Source of the DNA: Nonomuraea cypriaca
GTDB taxonomy: Bacteria > Actinomycetota > Actinomycetes > Streptosporangiales > Streptosporangiaceae
Assembly (NCBI RefSeq): GCF_015645445.1
Contig: NZ_JADOGI010000001.1
Span: 62,001-126,000 of the forward strand
Reading direction: 5' to 3'
Length of the DNA stretch: 64,000 nt
Below the pieces are notes generated by a model that had not been told where the DNA came from, ran no database searches, and saw only the letters and a list, made by a program, of their open reading frames with translations. Of the stretch, positions 58,917-64,000 are shown in pieces. The first letter of the stretch is position 1. The number at the start of each line of letters is the position of its first letter. Made by a program: the position numbers and the translations under genes.

Positions 58917-60806
58917 CTACGGAGTGGAGTGACCAGTGCTTCCCGGCATGGTGTCGTCGTCATCACTGGCCGGGTGTTCGCCGAGCCGCCTACGTCCGTG
59001 GTAGTCCGAGTCGGGGTCGTTCTCGGTCGGGACGAAACCACCGAACGGGGAGGCATCTGCGGGGTGGAAGCCGGGATCGCGTGGCTTGGAGTCGAAGAGC
59101 GACTCCAGGGGTCCAGGCGGGATGTAGGGCTCGAAGGGCGGAGTCCAGGCGGCGGTCCCATAAGGGTCCGTGCCGGAGCCATGCACGGGTGAACCGGTCC
59201 CGGGGTGCGGGTGGCCCGGCCCGTACGGTGCGCCGGGTGGGGCACTGTCCTGTTCGCCGAGGGCGGCGGCGGACTCGATGGCTTCGAGGAGTTGCCGCCT
59301 CCACGGGTTGGCCCCGTCAGGCTCGGCGGGGCCGTGGCGGGGGGCCGGAGTTGAGGGCATGGGTTCGACGTATCCGGCGGTGGCCAGGCGAGTCCGGCGG
59401 GACCTGGCTACGAGCACCGCGAGCACGGCCAGCAGGGCCACCACGACCACAACGGCCGAGGTGACCATCGTCGGGGTGGAGAAGCCCGTCTGCTGGGTGG
59501 ACACTGCGGAGTTGAGGTGTGTGGGGACGGCGCTCGAAGCCGTGGTGCTGGACGCCGTCGGTGTGGCAGCGATGTCCTCCTCCCCTACGGCCTGCGCCGT
59601 GGGGGTCGGCGTGGGCGAGGACGAAGTGGCCGCCGCCGCTGCAGCGGAGGTGGCGGTCGGTTCGGCTTCGGTGGTGGCCGAAGCAGACGGTGACTCCGAT
59701 GTCGTGGCGGTGTCCGTGGGGGAGGACGACTCGGACGCCGTGGCGGTGTCCGTGGGGGAGGACGACTCGGACGCCGTGGCGGTGTCCGTAGGCGATGGCG
59801 AGTCGGACGCCGTGGCGGTTTCTGTAGCCGATGGCGAGTCGGATGCCGTGGGGGTGGCTGAAGGTGACTCGGATGTGGCCGTGGGGGTGGCCGACGGGGA
59901 CTCGGACGTGGTGGGTGTGGGGGTGGACGATGCCGGTTCCGACGTCGTGGGGGTCGGGGTGGATGACGGCGTCGCGGTGGTCGGTGTGTCCGAAGTGGGT
60001 TGCGGAGTAGCCGTGGTGGCAGGCCCGCCTGACGTTGAGGTGGGCGTGGCTGTTGGTGTGTCGGAGGTCGGTCGGGGGGTGCTCGTGGGTGTGTCGGAGG
60101 GCGGCGCGCTCTCGGACGGCGGTGTGTCCAAGGCATGGGTCGGCTCTGGCGCAGGACGGGTCGCCACGGGTGACGGGCCGGCACCCTCATGGTGAGAGCC
60201 GTCCTGATGGCTGATGCCGTCTCGGTCGGGCCCCGACGGGCTGGTCGGCTTCTCTGGAGAGCCCTGGCCCAACTCCTGAGAGTCCTGGCCCTTCCCGTGG
60301 GGGCTCTGGTGCTTCTCGTGAGTGTCCTGGCGGCCGTCTGTGTCGGTGCGCGGCCCACCATGAGGTCCACCCACCGGCGAGTCCGCATGGTCATCGTGCG
60401 CCTGCGGAGCGGTCGGGTCGTCCTGATGGAACGGCCGCTGGTGGTCAGGCCGCTGCTGCTGGCTTGAGTCTGCATCAGACCACCGCTGCTGGCCTGTGTC
60501 GGTGTCCCGCCAATGTTGCCGGCCCGAATCGGAGTCGGACCACCGCTGCTGACCATCGTGGTTGCCGGACTGCTCGTGCGGCGACCAGTCGCCGGGTCGG
60601 TCGTCGGTGATCTGCGCGTCGCTCTGAGCGTCGGTGGGCCGGTGGCCCGGCTGTTCCTGGGCGACGTGGGTGTCGGATTCTGCCGTGGAGGTTCGGCCGG
60701 CGGACTGTGCTTGGGGCCGGTTGGCGCCGGACTCTGCCCCGGTGGTCTGGTACCACGAGGCCAAGACGTAGGCCGCGTCGATGAACTTCTGGATATCTGG
60801 CGGCAT
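58917..60806 (-). CDS. Mucin-like Ser/Thr/Pro-rich single-pass membrane protein
   Basis: This is a 629-residue protein. A short folded-looking N-terminus (MPPDIQKFIDAAYVLASWYQ) is followed by a Gln/Asp/His-rich region (about 30-230), then about 210 residues of Ser, Thr, Pro, Ala and Glu with short repeats such as SESSSPTDTATA. One strong helix follows (MVTSAVVVVVALLAVLAVLVA) with RSRR after it, and then a Pro/Gly-rich tail of about 140 residues. The basic stop-transfer signal predicts the mucin-like part outside and the tail inside, yet no signal peptide is visible. The start MPPDIQKF was chosen because upstream codons look non-coding; GGGAGG lies somewhat far (12 nt). Function unknown, possibly a cell-surface stalk. 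Confidence 0.65.
   Translation of the reverse strand: MPPDIQKFIDAAYVLASWYQTTGAESGANRPQAQSAGRTSTAESDTHVAQEQPGHRPTDAQSDAQITDDRPGDWSPHEQSGNHDGQQRWSDSDSGRQHWRDTDTGQQRWSDADSSQQQRPDHQRPFHQDDPTAPQAHDDHADSPVGGPHGGPRTDTDGRQDTHEKHQSPHGKGQDSQELGQGSPEKPTSPSGPDRDGISHQDGSHHEGAGPSPVATRPAPEPTHALDTPPSESAPPSDTPTSTPRPTSDTPTATPTSTSGGPATTATPQPTSDTPTTATPSSTPTPTTSEPASSTPTPTTSESPSATPTATSESPSATPTASDSPSATETATASDSPSPTDTATASESSSPTDTATASESSSPTDTATTSESPSASATTEAEPTATSAAAAAATSSSPTPTPTAQAVGEEDIAATPTASSTTASSAVPTHLNSAVSTQQTGFSTPTMVTSAVVVVVALLAVLAVLVARSRRTRLATAGYVEPMPSTPAPRHGPAEPDGANPWRRQLLEAIESAAALGEQDSAPPGAPYGPGHPHPGTGSPVHGSGTDPYGTAAWTPPFEPYIPPGPLESLFDSKPRDPGFHPADASPFGGFVPTENDPDSDYHGRRRLGEHPASDDDDTMPGSTGHSTP
59710..59919. repeat. 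36/33-bp in-frame tandem repeats in the mucin-like gene
   Basis: Units of 36 bp begin at 59710, 59746, 59782 and 59818; the first two are identical. They are followed by two related 33-bp units to 59919. The length is a multiple of three, so copy number can change without breaking the frame; each unit encodes about 12 residues of the ESSSPTDTATAS type. Confidence 0.85.
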
Positions 60807-61037
60807 GGAAGTGTGAGACCTCCCGGACGAGACCGGATTTACCCATGCAGACCCTGACAAAAGTGATGATGAAGGACTGATGAGGCTAAACCGGAAGCCT
60901 GTGGGTAGGGCGAGCGTACTCGGATGTTTCCGCAGGTCAAGTGCCCCTAAAGGGGTGACCAACGGCTCTGTCTGGAGTAAAGCCCAGGTCAGAGGCACTG
61001 TCGGAAATGTCATTCAACGCGAACTATGTAGAAAGAT

Positions 61038-61335
61038 CTACCAAAAGTCCGTAGCTGTGCTCGTCGGCAGGCCGCCGGCCAGGTCGCCCAGGGCGGCGTG
61101 CGGCCGCTCGTGGTCGTAGTAGTTCACGAAGTCAGCGAGTGCGGCGCGGCGTTCGTGCTCGGAGGTGTAGTCGCGCACGTAGGCCCATTCCATGGTGAGT
61201 GTGCCGTTATAGCGTTCAACCTTTCCATTCGTCCGCGGTGTGTAGGGCCGGGTCCGCTTGTGCTTCGTGCCGGTCGCGGCGAGCGCGTCACCCCAGGTCC
61301 GGGAGCGATAGCAGGCACCGTTGTCTGTCAGGACG
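61038..61335 (-). pseudogene. IS481-type transposase, 3' half
   Basis: The frame contains VLTDNGACYRSRTWGDALA (second catalytic Asp), HKRTRPYTPRTNGKVERYNGTL (catalytic Glu region) and LADFVNYYDHERPHAALGD. This is the C-terminal half of the DDE integrase core of IS481-like transposases. The helix-turn-helix domain and first Asp are missing; upstream of about 61335 the frame becomes unrelated low-complexity sequence. It is an inactive truncated element. In 61336-61823 I see only a weak plus-strand frame (MTTFGPLGEAEIRAAGWW...) that I cannot assign. Confidence 0.8.
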
Positions 61336-61823
61336 CACCTCGCGGCCGCCGTCCGCACGCGCAGTTCCCCGGGGGGGGCCTCGGGCTGCTCGGTCTGCGC
61401 GAGAGCCGGTGTCGGCGCTCGATCCGGCGAACCGGCCGCCGATGGGGCCGCACTCGGCAAGCGCGACTCGTCGAGGTCGAACGTGGTGAGCATGACGACC
61501 TTCGGCCCGCTGGGCGAGGCCGAGATACGCGCGGCGGGCTGGTGGACGGTGCACCAGCTCGGTGAGGCCGCCCCGCCGGTGCCCGTGGTGCTGAGTGCGG
61601 AGGTTATAGGCTATAGATTCGCTGGGGAAGGAGGAACTTCGAGCGAGAGGCGGACAGTAGCGCGCTGGACCGCTCTCTGCCCGTCATCGCCGCGAGGAGC
61701 ACGGAACCCGGTCATCGTTGGTCAACGATGACCGCGGGGAGCCCCCCGCGCACATTGCGATTCACACGGTGAGCGGCTGCGACAGGCAAGCCTGACAGCC
61801 GCCGCGGAAAGGATGCCGCCATC

Positions 61824-63244
61824 ATGACCACTGGAACGGCCGGTCCGGACGACTCCGGCACCGATGTCTTCGCGGAGCCGGCCCCGATGTTCTCGCTGGG
61901 CCATCTACGGGAAGTGGTACGCGAGCATTGGGAGCTGGAAACCCCGGATCCGCGTCCTCTCGACAGCGAGCGCGACCTCAACGTCCTCATCGACGGCAGG
62001 TTCGTCCTGAAGGTCTCCAACCCCGCCGAGAGCGCGGACGTTGTCGACATGGAGGTCAAGGGGCTCGCGCACGTATATGCCGCGGATCCAGGGTTGCCGA
62101 TCCCGGCGACGGTCGCCTCGCCTTCCGGCGGGTCGATCGTGCACCTGCGTGACGACGCCGGCCGTGACTGCTTGGCCAGGCTGATCACGTTCCTCCCCGG
62201 CACCCCGGTCGAGAACAGGCCGCTCGACATCGGGCTCGCCGAGCAGATCGGTGCTACCGCGGCGCGCATGTCCGTCGCCCTGCAGGGTTTCTTCCACCCG
62301 GCGGCGGGCCGGACCCTGATGTGGGATATCAGGCGGATGCCCAGCGTGTTGGCCGATTCAGGCATCGAAGCCGGGCCGTTGCAGAAGCTCGCTGCCCGGG
62401 TGACCCCGGCATTGGAGGCGGCCGGCACGCTTCCATCCGGTGTCCAGCACGCCGACGTCACCCTCACCAACGTGCTGGCCGAGTCGGACACGGTCAGCGC
62501 CGTCATCGACTTCGGCGACATGCATCACACGGCTGCCGTCTGCGACCTCGCCGCCACCCTGACATCGGTGCTGCGCAAAGTGGGCGGCGACGACTACGGA
62601 GAGTACCTGACGAGTTCGCCGCCGGCCTCGTCGAGGGCGCCCATGCAGCCGACACCCTGTACCTGGCGGACGAGGTGCAGTCGGGATACGGCCGGAGCGG
62701 TCCGAAGCTTTGGCGCTTCGCGCTCGCCGGTATCACGCCGGACATCGTGACCCTGGGCAAACCGATGGGAGCCGGCTACCCGATCGGCGCGGTCATCACC
62801 AGACGGGAGATCGCCGACGCGCTCGCCAGGCGGTACGAGTACTTCTCCACCTTCGCCGCGACGCCCGCCGCTGCGGCGGCGGGCCACGCCGTTCTCGACG
62901 TACTCCAGCTGACCGGCTTGCCCGAGCAGGCGGTCGAGGTCGGAGCACGGATGCATCGGCGGCTGCGCGACCTCGCCGCCGATGAGCCGCTGCTCGGCGA
63001 GGTTCGGGGCACCGGGCTCCTCACCGGCGTCGACGTGCTGCCCGCCGGCGGGGCCACCTCCAGGGAGGTGGCGCGTTCCCTGCTCGAACAGCTGGTCACG
63101 CACGGCGTACTCGCGGGCTTGACCGGCCCGCGTGGTGACGTGCTGAAGATACGTCCGCCCCTGGTGTGGCAGCCGGGCCACGTCGATCTGTTCATCGACG
63201 GGCTCCACCGGTCCCTGTCCGAGCTACGAACCGGGCGAGCCTGA
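61824..63244 (+). pseudogene. Phosphotransferase-class III aminotransferase fusion gene with internal deletion
   Basis: The 5' part (61824 to about 62608) encodes an APH-like kinase domain: GRFVLKVSN lysine strand, SGVQHADVTLTNVL catalytic loop, VIDFGDMHH metal motif. At about 62608, right after GGDDYGEYL, the reading jumps in the +1 direction to EFAAGLVEGAHAADTLYLADEVQSGYGRSG. This begins the middle of a class III PLP aminotransferase with the Asp of ADEVQ, the Schiff-base Lys of LGKPMGAGYPIG and an intact C-terminus ending LHRSLSELRTGRA. Proteins with both domains, often with a peptidase-like domain between, run to about 1000 residues. Here the centre and the aminotransferase N-terminus are gone and the frames do not match, so the fusion product is dead. 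Confidence 0.75.
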
Positions 63245-63284
63245 CACAAGCCGCCTGGCAGCCCGCGAGATCAGGAGGACACCG

Positions 63285-64000
63285 TCACCGGCTCGTCCGC
63301 CGGATCCCGCGGACGGCCGGAAGTGCGGTCGGGCCGGAATTGACGTTGACCTCGTGCTCCACGGTGACGCCGTCCACGTCGAAGCGGAGCACGAGCCGGT
63401 CGATGAACGGCGCTTCGAGGAAGTGCCACGTCAGGCACAGGACGTCTCCCACGGCGTCGTGGCCGGGCCGGGCGGCCCATTGGGCGGCGGCCAGGATGGG
63501 AGCGCAGGCGTCCTGATAGGAGTGATGGAGCCGCCACACGCTCACGCCGGTGCGCTGCCGCACCCAGTCGCCGATTCCGTGTTCGATCGGATGGCGGCCG
63601 CGCTCGTCCTCGAGGACGAGCAGCACGGAATCGGCCTGCACGTCGACCGACAGCGAACGCAGGCCGTGTTCGTTGGGTTCGAAGTCGTAGGCTTCCCGGA
63701 AGCCGGAACGGCACGCCGAGGCACGCAGCGGCTCAGGTTCACGGACGCGCAGCACCCATTGGCTGACCTCGTCATCCTCGTCCGCCTCGGACACCTGGTC
63801 CCGTGCTGTGCCGTCGAAGGCGTCACGGAACGTCTCCCGGATCATCTTCGGAAGGTCGTGATAGGTGTCGTCCCCCATGGCGCCGGTGACGACGACGACG
63901 CCGTCCTGCTCGGGGAAGATCATGCACTCCTGGCCGAAGATGCCGGAGGCGTTGTAGATCCCGTCCTCGGTCGTCCAGAACTGGTAGCCGTATCCGGAGT
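63285..64000 (-). CDS. Serine hydrolase (beta-lactamase fold), C-terminal part, cut by the window edge
   Basis: The open minus-strand frame runs off the right end. At the edge it reads SGYGYQFWTTEDGIYNASG then IFGQECMIFPEQDGVVVVTG. This is the typical C-terminal strand region of PF00144 serine hydrolases (GYGYQFW...GxFGQ...P..D.VVV..). An ATG at 63923 falls inside this motif and is not the true start. The last 200 residues form an additional domain beyond the usual end (SVWRLHHSYQDACAPIL, FIDRLVLRFDVDGVTVEHEV), as in longer actinobacterial members. The SxxK and YxN motifs lie outside the window. Confidence 0.8.
   Translation of the reverse strand, partial: SGYGYQFWTTEDGIYNASGIFGQECMIFPEQDGVVVVTGAMGDDTYHDLPKMIRETFRDAFDGTARDQVSEADEDDEVSQWVLRVREPEPLRASACRSGFREAYDFEPNEHGLRSLSVDVQADSVLLVLEDERGRHPIEHGIGDWVRQRTGVSVWRLHHSYQDACAPILAAAQWAARPGHDAVGDVLCLTWHFLEAPFIDRLVLRFDVDGVTVEHEVNVNSGPTALPAVRGIRRTSR

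Noticed and set aside
59170..60195. Plus-strand frame of Val/Gly/Asp repeats (SVGEDDSDAVAV)
   Set aside because: It is the complement of the Ser/Thr/Pro-rich repeats. The minus-strand reading has a membrane helix with stop-transfer signal and a more natural composition, though this choice is not certain.

Overview
The window is high-GC DNA with actinomycete-style genes: GTG and TTG starts, ATGA stop/start overlaps, Tat-like lipoprotein signals, and FCD-GntR, LacI, TetR and AraC regulators. A Streptosporangiales-type soil actinomycete is plausible, but the sequence alone does not fix the genus. I saw no rRNA, tRNA or CRISPR array. Most of the window is accessory uptake and catabolism, separated by patches of decayed genes.

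Region 1 (0.1-15.1 kb) is one long minus-strand operon. It encodes an oligopeptide-type ABC importer (binding lipoprotein, two permeases, two ATPases), two paralogous gamma-glutamyltransferase-family enzymes, an amidohydrolase, an M20 peptidase, a DAO-type FAD oxidoreductase and a half-size MFS-like membrane protein. A divergent FCD-type GntR regulator and a 20-bp near-palindrome lie at its head. Region 2 (15.1-21.8 kb) holds gene scraps, a lower-GC AlbA_2/ATPase (Schlafen-like) gene preceded by two 34-bp inverted repeats, an orphan cyanase, a lipoprotein, a small membrane protein, and a divergent NmrA-like oxidoreductase/AraC regulator pair.

Region 3 (21.9-35.0 kb) is the most interesting part. 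A LacI regulator, a cytoplasmic binding-protein-like protein, a TauABC/SsuABC-type importer, an LVIVD propeller protein, two M24-fold proteins with altered metal ligands, a C-C hydrolase-like alpha/beta hydrolase, a beta-hydroxyacid dehydrogenase and a TPP-dependent E1 alpha/beta pair are tied together by four near-identical operators (GCAAWCGATTGC-like). This looks like a catabolic regulon for an unidentified substrate.

Region 4 (35.0-41.1 kb) has a large secreted GH20 hexosaminidase with DasR-like sites upstream, a secreted serine hydrolase, a VOC protein and remnants. Region 5 (41.1-45.8 kb) is a TetR gene followed by a periplasmic-type PaoABC molybdenum aldehyde oxidoreductase. Region 6 (45.8-53.7 kb) is a LacI-controlled importer plus sulfatase plus GH2 glycosidase, probably for a sulfated oligosaccharide. 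Region 7 (53.7-64.0 kb) is a patchwork: a GT-C-like membrane protein, a multiply frameshifted pseudogene, an orphan membrane protein/binding lipoprotein pair, integrase and IS481-like remnants, a mucin-like single-pass protein with 36-bp repeats, a kinase-aminotransferase fusion gene with an internal deletion, and the end of a serine hydrolase running off the right edge.

A recurring oddity is that several intercistronic spacers consist of short tandem repeats (13-18 bp) that begin in the last codons, including the stop codon, of the upstream gene (2.65, 10.55 and 31.65 kb), with a related simple duplication at 34.0 kb.
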